The notes under the pieces are model-generated. The model made no database searches. It saw only the letters and a list, made by a program, of their open reading frames with translations, and was not told where the DNA came from. The translations under genes were made by a program, and so were the position numbers. 64,000 nucleotides of DNA. Origin: Solwaraspora sp. WMMD1047. GTDB lineage: Bacteria; Actinomycetota; Actinomycetes; Mycobacteriales; Micromonosporaceae. The stretch lies in the NCBI RefSeq assembly GCF_029626155.1, contig NZ_JARUBL010000001.1, positions 124,001 through 188,000 of the forward strand. Direction: 5' to 3'. Shown here piece after piece: positions 34,024 through 41,957 of the stretch. Each line of letters opens with the position of its first letter. Position 1 is the stretch's first letter.

Positions 34024-35205
34024 TCATGCCTGGCGTTGCGTGGCGGCCGTCGCGAGGCCGGTGAGCGCCTGGCGCGCGGCGGCTCTGACCGGCGCGTCCC
34101 GCAACACGGTCAGCGCCTCGGCCACCCGCTCGTCGATCATCTTCTGGACGTGCCGGACCGCGCCGGTGGCCGCCACCAACTCGGCCAGCCGGGCCACCTC
34201 GTCGCCGGCCTCGGCGTCGGTGGCGCCGGCCAGCCGGGTCGGTGCGGCGTCCAACTCCGCCCGCTGGTCGCCGGTGGCCAGCTCGCGGGCCAGCATCAGC
34301 AGCGCGGTCGGCTTGCCGGTCCGCAGGTCGTCGCCGGCCGGTTTGCCGGTGGTGGCCGGGTCGCCGTAGACGCCGAGCAGGTCGTCGCGGAGTTGGAACG
34401 CTTCGCCGACGGCGAGCCCGTACTGCAGGTACGCCTCGGTGGCCGGGGTGCCGGGGGTGTGGCCGGCGAGGGCGGCGCCGAACAGCAGCGGGTGCGCGAC
34501 GGTGTAGCTGGCCGTCTTGTAGCGGGCCACCCGCAGCGCCCGATCCACCGACCAGTTGCGGGTGTCGGTCTCGCCGAGGACGTCGAGGTACTGCCCGGCC
34601 ACGGTCTCCACCCGCATCTGGTCGTAGCAGCGCCGGGCCGCCAGCACGGTGCCGGCGGGCAGCGCGGTGTGGCCGAGCAGCCGGTCGGCCCAGACCAGGC
34701 AGAGGTCACCGACCAGGATCGCGCCGGCCTGCCCGAACCGGTCGGCGTCGCCGGTGCGGTCGCTGGCGGCGTGCCGCTCGGTGAGCGTCCGGTGGGCGGT
34801 GGGCCGGCCCCGCCGGGTGGCCGACCCGTCCATCACGTCGTCGTGCACCAGCGCGAAGGTGTGCAGCAGCTCCAGCGCGGCGAGCGCGGGCAGGATCGGG
34901 GTGAGGGACTCGTCGGCACCGGCGAGGCCGTGCCATCCCCAGTACGCGAACCTGGGCCGCAGCCGCTTGCCGCCGCCGAGCACGCAGTCCTGGGCCACCT
35001 GGGCGAAGTCGCCGAGCGCCGGGTCGACCTCCCGTAGCGCGCCGCTCTCGCCGATCAGGAAGGCCCGCAGGGTGGTCTCGACCGCCGCCGTGAGCTCGGC
35101 ATCGAGCACGTCGACGTCGGCGGCCAGCGGTGGTCGGGGCGCCTCGCGGAGCGCGCTGCCCGCAACCGCTTCCGCAACCGCATCGTTGGCCACCTGGCTG
35201 ACCAT
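34024..35205 (-). CDS. crtE: Geranylgeranyl diphosphate synthase (polyprenyl synthetase)
   Basis: A 393-residue trans-prenyltransferase that makes the C20 precursor. It has GGGKRLRPRF near residue 78, the first Asp-rich motif LVHDDVMDGSATRRGRPT (DDxxD) and the second, FQLRDDLLGVYGD (DDxxGxxxD). The N-terminus is longer than usual by about 30 residues. It heads the minus-strand carotenoid operon and is divergent from crtB across about 100 bp. Confidence 0.95.
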   Translation of the reverse strand: MVSQVANDAVAEAVAGSALREAPRPPLAADVDVLDAELTAAVETTLRAFLIGESGALREVDPALGDFAQVAQDCVLGGGKRLRPRFAYWGWHGLAGADESLTPILPALAALELLHTFALVHDDVMDGSATRRGRPTAHRTLTERHAASDRTGDADRFGQAGAILVGDLCLVWADRLLGHTALPAGTVLAARRCYDQMRVETVAGQYLDVLGETDTRNWSVDRALRVARYKTASYTVAHPLLFGAALAGHTPGTPATEAYLQYGLAVGEAFQLRDDLLGVYGDPATTGKPAGDDLRTGKPTALLMLARELATGDQRAELDAAPTRLAGATDAEAGDEVARLAELVAATGAVRHVQKMIDERVAEALTVLRDAPVRAAARQALTGLATAATQRQA

Positions 35206-35304
35206 ACCCTAGGCTTACGAGTTGCGTCGATTTCTGCGTCGATTCATCGGGTGGACCGACAGCGCCCGGGGGATCAGCAAACGGTGGACAGTGGAGGCGA
35301 ACCC
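35206..35304. promoter_or_regulatory. Divergent crtE-crtB promoter region with TGCGTCGATT repeat
   Basis: The short region between the divergent carotenoid genes contains TGCGTCGATT at 35223-35232 and 35235-35244, a 12-bp-spaced direct repeat in the most A/T-rich part. It is the obvious place for the operator of the MerR/B12 regulator encoded at the end of the crtE operon. The GGAGG of the crtB start is at its right edge. Confidence 0.42.
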
Positions 35305-36531
35305 GTGGACGACAGCCTGAACGCGGCCTACGAACGCTGTCGTGAGCTGCACAAACATCACGGCCGCACCTACTATCTCGCGACCCGGCTGCTGCCCGCC
35401 TGGAAACGGCGGCACGTGCACGCGCTCTACGGCTTCACCCGCTACGCGGACGAGATCGTCGACCGGACCGAGGACCTGCCGCCGGCCGAACGGGCGGCCC
35501 GGCTCACCGACTGGTCGGACCGGTTCGTCGCCGGCCTGCGCGGCGCCGCCGTGGACGACCCGCTGCTGCCCGCCGTGCTGCACACCATCGCCGTCTTCGA
35601 CCTGGACCGGGAGGACTTCGCCTCCTTCCTGCGCAGCATGGCGATGGACCTGACCGTCACCAGCTACCGCAGCTACGACGACCTGCTCGACTACATGGAG
35701 GGCTCGGCCGCCGTCATCGGCACCATGATGCTGCCGATCCTCGGCTCCGCCGACCGGGCGGCGGCCCGCGAACCGGCCCGCCAGCTCGGCTTCGCGTTCC
35801 AGCTCACCAACTTCATCCGCGACGTCGCCGAGGACCTGGCCCGCGGCCGCACCTACCTGCCCGACGAGGACCTCGCCAAGTTCGAGGTGACCCGCGACGA
35901 CCTGGCCGCCGCCGCCGAGCGCCGGACGGCCACCCCGAAGATCAAAGACCTGATCGAGTACGAGGTCAGCCGCGCCCAGGCGCACTACGCCGCCGCCGCC
36001 CCGGGGGTCGTGCTGTTGAACCCGACCTCGCAGACCTGCATCCGGACCGCCTACCGGCTCTACGGCGGCATCCTCGACGAGGTGGCTGCCGCCGACTACG
36101 ACGTCTTCACCCGGCGGGCCACCGTCCTGCGCCGCCGCCGCGCCGCCGAGGTGGCCCGCGCCCTGCTCACCCCCGCCGGCACCCCGGTCACCATCCCGGG
36201 TCCGGCGCTCGACGGCTCCGCGCCGGGTCCGGCGTCGGGCGGGTCCGTGTCGGGTTCGGCGCCCGGGTCGGCGTCGGGCGGGTCCGTGTCGGGTTCGGCG
36301 CCCGGGTCGGCGTCGGGCGGGTCCGTGTCGGGTTCGGCGCCCGGGTCGGCGTCGGGATCGGCGCCTGCCGGCTCTTCGCCGGGTCCGGCGCTCGATGGCG
36401 CCGCGTCGGGGTCGGCGTCGGGCGGGTCGACCTCGGCGGCCGCCGAGAGCGGTGGCCGGGCGCGATCGGCGGCTGCCCGCGTACCCCCGGGGGTGGCCGG
36501 GGAGGGCGATCAGTCGGCGCCGGGCCGGTGA
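35305..36531 (+). CDS. crtB: Phytoene synthase with a low-complexity C-terminal tail
   Basis: A 408-residue protein. The first 300 residues are a squalene/phytoene synthase: YYLATRLLPAWKRRHVHALYGF, the Asp motif YADEIVDRTED, then YMEGSAAVIG and FQLTNFIRDVAEDLARGRTYLP with the second Asp motif. It joins two geranylgeranyl diphosphates to phytoene. The last 100 residues are Gly/Ser/Ala/Pro-rich, encoded partly by three exact 39-bp repeats, and do not belong to the family. GGAGG lies seven bases before the GTG at 35305. The stop overlaps the photolyase start as GTGA. Confidence 0.95.
   Translation: MDDSLNAAYERCRELHKHHGRTYYLATRLLPAWKRRHVHALYGFTRYADEIVDRTEDLPPAERAARLTDWSDRFVAGLRGAAVDDPLLPAVLHTIAVFDLDREDFASFLRSMAMDLTVTSYRSYDDLLDYMEGSAAVIGTMMLPILGSADRAAAREPARQLGFAFQLTNFIRDVAEDLARGRTYLPDEDLAKFEVTRDDLAAAAERRTATPKIKDLIEYEVSRAQAHYAAAAPGVVLLNPTSQTCIRTAYRLYGGILDEVAAADYDVFTRRATVLRRRRAAEVARALLTPAGTPVTIPGPALDGSAPGPASGGSVSGSAPGSASGGSVSGSAPGSASGGSVSGSAPGSASGSAPAGSSPGPALDGAASGSASGGSTSAAAESGGRARSAAARVPPGVAGEGDQSAPGR
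36241..36357 (+). repeat. Three tandem 39-bp repeats inside crtB
   Basis: A 39-bp unit beginning GGGTCCGTGTCGGGTTCGGC is repeated three times (36241-36279, 36280-36318, 36319-36357). The first two copies are identical; the third differs only at its last base. In frame it encodes a 13-residue Gly/Ser/Val/Ala/Pro unit (GSVSGSAPGSASG). Since the period is a multiple of three, gain or loss of a unit keeps the frame. Confidence 0.92.
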
Positions 36532-37733
36532 GTGCGCGCACCGCGGTGGTCCTGTTCACCCGCGACCTGCGGGTGCGCGACCAGCCGGCGCTGGCGACCG
36601 CCGGCGCGAACTTCGAGCGGGTGGTGCCGCTGTTCATGCTGGACCCGGCGCTGGCCGGCCGGTCACCGAACCGGGACCGGTTCCTGCACCAGTGCCTGGT
36701 CGACCTCCGCGAAACGCTGCGCGGGCTCGGCGGTGACCTGGTGCTGCGGCACGGTGATCCGGTGGCCGAGACGATCCGGCTCGCCACCGAGGTGGGCGCC
36801 GAGGGGGTGGCGGTCTCCGCCGACGTCAGCCACTACGCCCGGCGCCGGGAGGCCCGGCTGCGCGCCGAGTGCGAACGGCACCGGATCGCGCTGCGCGTCT
36901 TCGGTGGCCTCACCGTGGTCGACCCCGGCGAGCTGACCCCGGGCGGCGGCGACCACTACCGGGTGTTCAGCCCCTACTTCCGCCGCTGGGTGGCGGCGAA
37001 GTGGCGCGACGAGGTGGCCGCACCGACGGCCGTCGCGCTGCCGACCGGAGTCGCGGTCGGCCGGCTGCCCGCGGCGCCGACCGGCGAGTCGCCCCGGGCC
37101 GCCGCGGGTGGCGAGACCGTGGGCCGGCGCCGGCTGCGCGACTGGTTGCCCACCCTGGACCGGTATGACGACCTGCACGACGACCTGGCCGGCGACGGCA
37201 CCTCCCGACTCAGCCCGTACCTGCGGTTCGGCTGCCTGTCGCCGCTGTCGGTGGCGCTGGCGGCCGGCGAGCGCGAGGGGCCGTTCGCCCGGCAGCTCTG
37301 CTGGCGCGACTTCTACTATCAGGTGGCCTGGGCGTTCCCGGACATCGGCCGCCGGCCCTACCGGCCCGGCGCGCGCGACGACTGGGGCTACGACACCGGC
37401 ACGCTCGACGCCTGGGCGCACGGGCGGACGGGGGTGTCGCTTGTGGACGCCGGGATGCGGCAGCTGCGCGAGGAGGGCTGGATGCACAACCGGGCCCGGC
37501 TGGTCACCGCCTCCTACCTGACCAAACAGCTCGGGCAGGACTGGCGGGACGGCCAGCGGGTCTTCTTCCGCTGGCTGCTCGACGGCGACGTGCCGAACAA
37601 CTCCGGGAACTGGCAGTGGGTGGCCGGCACCGGCAACGACACCCGGCCGTACCGGCGCTTCAACCCCGACCGGCAGGCGGAGCGGTACGACCCGGCCGGG
37701 GAGTACCGCCGACGGCACGGTGTAGTGGACTGA
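36528..37733 (+). CDS. phr: Deoxyribodipyrimidine photolyase (CPD photolyase, class I)
   Basis: A 401-residue flavoprotein that repairs UV-made pyrimidine dimers using blue light. It has the N-terminal Rossmann domain VLFTRDLRVRDQPAL, RLSPYLRFGCLSPLSVA, the FAD-binding core FARQLCWRDFYYQVAW, the segments DAGMRQLREEGWMHNRARL and VASYLTKQ-like TASYLTKQLGQDW, and NNSGNWQWVAGTGND near the end. The GTG start overlaps the crtB stop, so repair and carotenoid synthesis are co-expressed. This supports light control of the locus. Confidence 0.96.
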   Translation: MSARTAVVLFTRDLRVRDQPALATAGANFERVVPLFMLDPALAGRSPNRDRFLHQCLVDLRETLRGLGGDLVLRHGDPVAETIRLATEVGAEGVAVSADVSHYARRREARLRAECERHRIALRVFGGLTVVDPGELTPGGGDHYRVFSPYFRRWVAAKWRDEVAAPTAVALPTGVAVGRLPAAPTGESPRAAAGGETVGRRRLRDWLPTLDRYDDLHDDLAGDGTSRLSPYLRFGCLSPLSVALAAGEREGPFARQLCWRDFYYQVAWAFPDIGRRPYRPGARDDWGYDTGTLDAWAHGRTGVSLVDAGMRQLREEGWMHNRARLVTASYLTKQLGQDWRDGQRVFFRWLLDGDVPNNSGNWQWVAGTGNDTRPYRRFNPDRQAERYDPAGEYRRRHGVVD

Positions 37734-37899
37734 CCGCTGTGTGACTGCTCAGTTATAAGTTTTCTTTAGGCGTGCTTGAAGAGCCGCTGATATCTCCCGG
37801 CTGGGTTGGTATCTCCATGAACCGATCCCTACGGTATTGCGTGCGGCACCTCGGCGTGACCCCGGTCCGAGTTCGCAGCAAACAGTCGGAGGTACGGAT

Positions 37900-39252
37900 A
37901 TGCGTCGGTCCAACCACGATCGCCCGTCAGCCGGTCGTGGGCCCGGCCGTCGCGCCGCGGTCGCCATCGTCACCCTGGCCGCGTTCGGCGGCCTGGTCGG
38001 CATCAGCCAGGCAGCCCTGGCCCAGACCAACCCCCCATCGCCCGGCGCCGCCGAAGGTAGCGCGACCCCGAGCGAGGCCGCCCCGAGCAGCGCCGCGCCG
38101 AGTAGCCCCGCCCCGGGTGACGCCGCCCCGAGCAGCGCCGCGCCGACCGCCAGCCCCGGCGGACTGGAGATCCTCGGCAACAACTGCGACAACAGCGACC
38201 TGGAGGCGCACACCGGCTTCCAGGACGGCAACCGGTGCGTCTCGACCGCCTTCGGCGAGGTGGGCGACGCGGCGAATAACCCGACGCTGCTGATCGCCGA
38301 GGCGCCCCGCCGGGTCACCGCCGGTGAGCAGTTCCAGCTTGAGGTGAGCACCCGCAACCTGGTGCGGGACCGGTTCCTGCCGGCCGCGCGCGGCGGGTAC
38401 TACGTCGAATCGTCCCTGCTCACCGACGAGGGTCTGGTCCGGGGACACTTCCACACCGCGTGCCGGATCCTCGACAGCACCGACGCGGCGGTCGACCCGT
38501 CGCCGGTGCCGGCGTTCTTCGTGGCGACCGAGGACGGTGGCGGCGGTGCCGAGTCCGACACGGTGACCATCACGGTGCCGGGGCTGCCGGCCGGTGTCGC
38601 GCAGTGCGCGTCGTGGGCGGGGGACGGCTCGCACCGCATCCCGATGATGGCGCGGGCCAACCAGATCCCGGCGATCGACTCCGTCCGCATCGAGGTCCAG
38701 CCGGGCGAGGAGCCGCCGGCCGAGGACCCGCCCGCTGAGGAGCCCCCGGCCGAGGAGCCGCCCGCTGAGGAGCCGCCGGCTGAGGAGCCGCCGGCTGAGG
38801 AGCCGCCCGCTGAGGAGCCGGGTGGGGAGCAGCCGCCGGCCGAGCAGCCCGACGACGAGGAGCCGCCGGCCGAGCAGCCCGGTGGCGAGCAGCCGCCCGC
38901 TGAGCAGCCCGACGACGAGCAGCCGCCCGCTGAGCAGCCCGACGACGAGCAGCCGCCCGCCGAGCAGCCCGACGACGAGAAGCCGCCGGCCGAGCAGCCG
39001 GACGACGAGCAGCCGCCCGCGGCGGAGGCGCCCGCTCCGGACGAGACGACCGAGGCGCCCGCGCCGCCGGCCGACGACCTGGCCACCCTCGACCAGGTCG
39101 CGGACAACGGCGCCGACGATGACGGCGGCAACCTCGCGTTCACCGGCGTGAACACCTTCGTCATCGGCGGTGCCGGGGTGGCCCTGCTCGTCGCCGGCGT
39201 GGTGATCCTGCTGATGACCCGGCGGCGGCAGTACCGGCCCGGCCGGCACTGA
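37900..39252 (+). CDS. Sortase-anchored surface protein with LAFTG motif and Pro/Glu repeats
   Basis: A 450-residue exported protein. A signal peptide (RRAAVAIVTLAAFGGLVGISQAALA) is followed by a Pro/Ser/Ala stretch and a globular part (residues about 85-265) with several cysteines and no family I recognise. Long PPAEEP/PDDEQ repeats reach to about residue 395. The C-terminus is a wall-sorting signal: LAFTG, a hydrophobic helix and RRRQYRPGRH. LAxTG-type motifs are used by class E sortases of high-GC actinobacteria. The acidic Pro-rich part would span the wall. GGAGG lies seven bases before the ATG at 37900. The 166-bp gap before it shows no hairpin. Confidence 0.87.
   Translation: MRRSNHDRPSAGRGPGRRAAVAIVTLAAFGGLVGISQAALAQTNPPSPGAAEGSATPSEAAPSSAAPSSPAPGDAAPSSAAPTASPGGLEILGNNCDNSDLEAHTGFQDGNRCVSTAFGEVGDAANNPTLLIAEAPRRVTAGEQFQLEVSTRNLVRDRFLPAARGGYYVESSLLTDEGLVRGHFHTACRILDSTDAAVDPSPVPAFFVATEDGGGGAESDTVTITVPGLPAGVAQCASWAGDGSHRIPMMARANQIPAIDSVRIEVQPGEEPPAEDPPAEEPPAEEPPAEEPPAEEPPAEEPPAEEPGGEQPPAEQPDDEEPPAEQPGGEQPPAEQPDDEQPPAEQPDDEQPPAEQPDDEKPPAEQPDDEQPPAAEAPAPDETTEAPAPPADDLATLDQVADNGADDDGGNLAFTGVNTFVIGGAGVALLVAGVVILLMTRRRQYRPGRH
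38699..39030 (+). repeat. Degenerate tandem repeat encoding PPAEE / PDDEQ units
   Basis: From about 38699 to 39030 the DNA repeats GAGGAGCCGCC(G/C)GC(C/T) and then GAGCAGCCCGACGAC with small changes. It encodes the acidic proline-rich wall-spanning part of the LAFTG protein. Copy number could vary between strains. Confidence 0.8.
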
Positions 39253-39266
39253 CCCCACGGCGCTGT

Positions 39267-39297
39267 GGCCCCGCTCACCGATTCGGTGGGCGGGGCC
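39267..39297 (+). terminator. Hairpin after the LAFTG gene
   Basis: GGCCCCGCTCACCG and CGGTGGGCGGGGCC pair over 14 positions (one G-T pair) around a three-base loop, 14 bp after the stop codon. It is a strong rho-independent-like stem without a U-run. Confidence 0.7.
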
Positions 39298-39365
39298 GCA
39301 GCCGTTCATCGACCCGGCCACCCGGCGGGTGGCCGGGCGTTCCCGGGCTGCGGCATGCTGGCGGG

Positions 39366-40736
39366 ATGACGGAACCGGAGCGGGTGGATGTGGTCGTCGT
39401 CGGGCTCGGCGTGGGTGGCGAGGAGGTGGCCGGCCGGCTGGCCGAGGCCGGCCTGGCGGTGGTGGGCGTCGAACACAACCTGGTCGGCGGCGAATGCCCG
39501 TACTGGGGCTGCATCCCGAGCAAGATGATGATCCGGGCCGGCAACGCGCTGGCCGAGGCGCGCCGGGTCGACGACCTGGCCGGCCGGGCCCGGGTCGAGC
39601 CGGACTGGACCCCGGTGGCGACCCGGATCCGCGAGGTGGCCACCGCCGACTGGGACGACACCGCCGCCGTCGAACGCTTCACCGGCAAGGGCGGCCGGTT
39701 CGTCCGGGGCACCGGAACGCTCGACGGCCCCGGTCGGGTCCGGGTCGGCGACGCGGTGTTCGAGGCGTCCCGGGCGGTGGTGCTCGGCACCGGCACGGCA
39801 GCCGTGGTGCCGCCGATCGACGGGCTCGCCGACACGCCGTACTGGACAAACCGGGAGGCGATCGAGGCGAAGGAGCTGCCCGGTTCGCTGGTGATCCTCG
39901 GCGCCGGGGCGATCGGGCTGGAGCTGGCCCAGGTGTTCGCCCGGTTCGGCTGCCGGGTCACCATCGTCGAGCCCGGCGACCGGGTGCTGGCGGTCGAGGA
40001 GCCGGAGTCCTCCGAGCTGGCCGCCGCCGCGCTGCGCTCCGACGGCGTCGAGATCCGCTGCGGGGTCCGGGCCAACCGGGTCGAGTACGGCGACGGTGGC
40101 TTCACCGTGCACCTCACCGGGGGCGAGCCCGCCCACGGCGACCGGCTGCTGGTGGCCACCGGCCGGTCGGCGCGGCTGGGCGGCCTCGGCCTGGCCAGCG
40201 TCGGGGTGGACGCCGACCAGCGGTTCCTCGGCGTCGACGACCGGCTGCGGGTGGCTGGCGCGGACGGGCTCTGGGCGGTCGGCGACGTGACCGGCAAGGG
40301 TCCCTTCACCCACACCGCGATGTACCAGGCCGGTATCGCGGTCCGGGACATCCTCGGCGAGCCGGGGCCGCCGGCCGACTACCACGCGTTGCCGCGGGTG
40401 ACCTTCACCGATCCGGAGATCGGCGCGGTCGGCCTGACCGAACGGCAGGCCCGGGAGCGCGGCATCCCGGTGCGGACCGGCCACACCACGCTGAGCAGCT
40501 CGTCCCGGGGCTTCATCCACGGCCCCGGCAACGCCGGCTTCATCAAGGTGGTCGCCGACGCAGACCGGGGCGTCCTGGTCGGGGCGACCTCGGCCGGCCC
40601 GTCCGGCGGCGAGGTGCTCGGCGCGTTGGCGGTCGCGGTGCAGGCCGGCGTCCCGGTGGAGACCCTGCGGCACACCATGTACGCCTACCCGACCTTCCAC
40701 CGCGCCATCGGCGACGCCGTACGCGACCTGGGGTGA
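39366..40736 (+). CDS. FAD-dependent pyridine nucleotide-disulfide oxidoreductase
   Basis: A 456-residue flavoprotein of the lipoamide dehydrogenase/mercuric reductase group. The FAD site is DVVVVGLGVGGEEVAGRLA and the redox disulfide is GGECPYWGCIPSK. The NAD(P) site is SLVILGAGAIGLELAQVFARFG. GLWAVGDVTGKGPFTHTAMYQ follows, and the dimer interface carries VTFTDPEIGAVGLTE. The usual His-x4-Glu catalytic pair near the C-terminus is altered (YPTFHRAI), so it is not a standard lipoamide dehydrogenase. The substrate is unknown. The sigma factor gene follows closely. Confidence 0.9.
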   Translation: MTEPERVDVVVVGLGVGGEEVAGRLAEAGLAVVGVEHNLVGGECPYWGCIPSKMMIRAGNALAEARRVDDLAGRARVEPDWTPVATRIREVATADWDDTAAVERFTGKGGRFVRGTGTLDGPGRVRVGDAVFEASRAVVLGTGTAAVVPPIDGLADTPYWTNREAIEAKELPGSLVILGAGAIGLELAQVFARFGCRVTIVEPGDRVLAVEEPESSELAAAALRSDGVEIRCGVRANRVEYGDGGFTVHLTGGEPAHGDRLLVATGRSARLGGLGLASVGVDADQRFLGVDDRLRVAGADGLWAVGDVTGKGPFTHTAMYQAGIAVRDILGEPGPPADYHALPRVTFTDPEIGAVGLTERQARERGIPVRTGHTTLSSSSRGFIHGPGNAGFIKVVADADRGVLVGATSAGPSGGEVLGALAVAVQAGVPVETLRHTMYAYPTFHRAIGDAVRDLG

Positions 40737-40799
40737 TGAGTTCGCGCGGCCGCACCCGTCACACCTATGACGGATCTGACGAGGTGGAAGGCTGACGTG

Positions 40800-41798
40800 A
40801 TGGGTGCGGACCTGCGGTCGAACGAGACAGGTGGGAGCGGGCTGGGCGCGGTCGACGAGCCGGGCTTCTCGCGGCTGGCGCAGCGGCACCGGCGGGAGCT
40901 GCACGTGCACTGCTACCGGATGCTCGGGTCGTTCGAGGACGCCGAGGACACCGTGCAGGAGACGTTCCTGCGCGCCTGGCGGCGGCGGGAGACCTTCGAG
41001 GGACGGTCGACGTTCCGGGCCTGGCTGTACCGGATCGCCACCAACGCCTGCCTGGACCTGCTCGCCAAGCGGCGGCCGGAACCGGCGACCGGGGGCGAGG
41101 TGCGGTGGTTGCAGCCGTACCCGGACCGGCTGCTCGACGAACTGCCCGCTGGCGACGCGGACGAGCCGGAGGCCGTCGCCGTGGCCCGGGAGACCATCGA
41201 GCTGGCGTACCTGGTCGCGGTCCAGCACCTCGCGCCGCGCCCGCGGGCCGTGCTGATCCTGCGGGACGTGGTCGGCTGGCCGGCGAAGGACGTGGCGGAG
41301 CTGCTCGGCGACTCGGTCAACTCGGTCAACAGCGCGCTGCAGCGGGCCCGCGCCGGCATGCGGGAGCACCTGCCCGCCGAGCGGCAGGACTGGACCGGCA
41401 GCGACGAGGACGCCGGAACCCGCGAGCTGGTACGCCGCTTCACCGACGCCAGCGTGGCCACCGACATCGACCGGCTGGCCACGCTGCTCCGCGACGACGT
41501 CCGCTGCTCGATGCCGCCCACGCCGGGGCTGTACGTCGGCCGCGACGCGGTGCTGAACAACTGGGTCGACGACGGCTTCCCGGGCATGACCGGCCTGCGC
41601 GCGGTACCCACCACCGCCAACCGGCAGCCCGCCGTCGCCTTCTACCACTGGCGGCAGTCCGAGGGCGCGTACCTGCCGCTGACCCTCGACGTCCTGCGGG
41701 TCACCGGCGGCGCGATCACCGAGATCGTCACGTTCCACGCCGACCGGTTCCCGCGGTTCGGCCTGCCGGAGCGCCTGCCCGCGGACGGGACCGAGTAG
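40800..41798 (+). CDS. ECF sigma factor with SnoaL-like C-terminal domain (SigG/ECF56-like)
   Basis: A sigma factor of about 332 residues. Region 2 is FSRLAQRHRRELHVHCYRMLG, EDAEDTVQETFLRAWRR and STFRAWLYRIATNACLDLL. Region 4 is LAPRPRAVLILRDVVGWPAKDVAELL. From about residue 200 a SnoaL_2-like domain follows, which in this ECF group replaces an anti-sigma factor. I place the start at ATG 40800 (or GTG 40797) because GGAAGG is 5-8 bases upstream. An ATG at 40767 is in frame without a site. It ends at a perfect hairpin facing the convergent MFS gene. Confidence 0.88.
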   Translation: MGADLRSNETGGSGLGAVDEPGFSRLAQRHRRELHVHCYRMLGSFEDAEDTVQETFLRAWRRRETFEGRSTFRAWLYRIATNACLDLLAKRRPEPATGGEVRWLQPYPDRLLDELPAGDADEPEAVAVARETIELAYLVAVQHLAPRPRAVLILRDVVGWPAKDVAELLGDSVNSVNSALQRARAGMREHLPAERQDWTGSDEDAGTRELVRRFTDASVATDIDRLATLLRDDVRCSMPPTPGLYVGRDAVLNNWVDDGFPGMTGLRAVPTTANRQPAVAFYHWRQSEGAYLPLTLDVLRVTGGAITEIVTFHADRFPRFGLPERLPADGTE

Positions 41799-41884
41799 CG
41801 ACCTTCACCGGCAATATGACTGGGTTCGTTCGTGAACTCCGGGCAAACCTGCGTCCGGCCGGCGGCGAACCGTTGACGATCTGA

Positions 41885-41925
41885 GCGCTACTGCTGTTAC
41901 CGGTGAGGTTTAACAGCAGTAGCGC
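41885..41925. terminator. Perfect 15-bp hairpin between convergent genes
   Basis: GCGCTACTGCTGTTA (41885-41899) and TAACAGCAGTAGCGC (41911-41925) are exact inverted copies around an 11-base loop. They lie in the 159-bp gap between the sigma factor and the convergent MFS transporter, so a bidirectional terminator is likely. No other feature is seen in this gap. Confidence 0.75.
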
Positions 41926-41957
41926 CCAGATCAACAAGAGGATCGCGGTTGGGCCGG

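Noticed and set aside
36241-36357. Regular 39-bp repeats as a possible CRISPR array
   Set aside because: The units are adjacent with no unique spacers and lie in frame inside crtB, so this is a coding minisatellite. No cas genes are present.
38699-39030. Second repetitive tract as a possible regulatory repeat
   Set aside because: It is in frame and encodes the Pro/Glu-rich wall-spanning region of the LAFTG protein.
39306-41738. 810-codon minus-strand frame opposite the flavin oxidoreductase and sigma factor
   Set aside because: Antisense shadow spanning two well-supported genes; no motifs.
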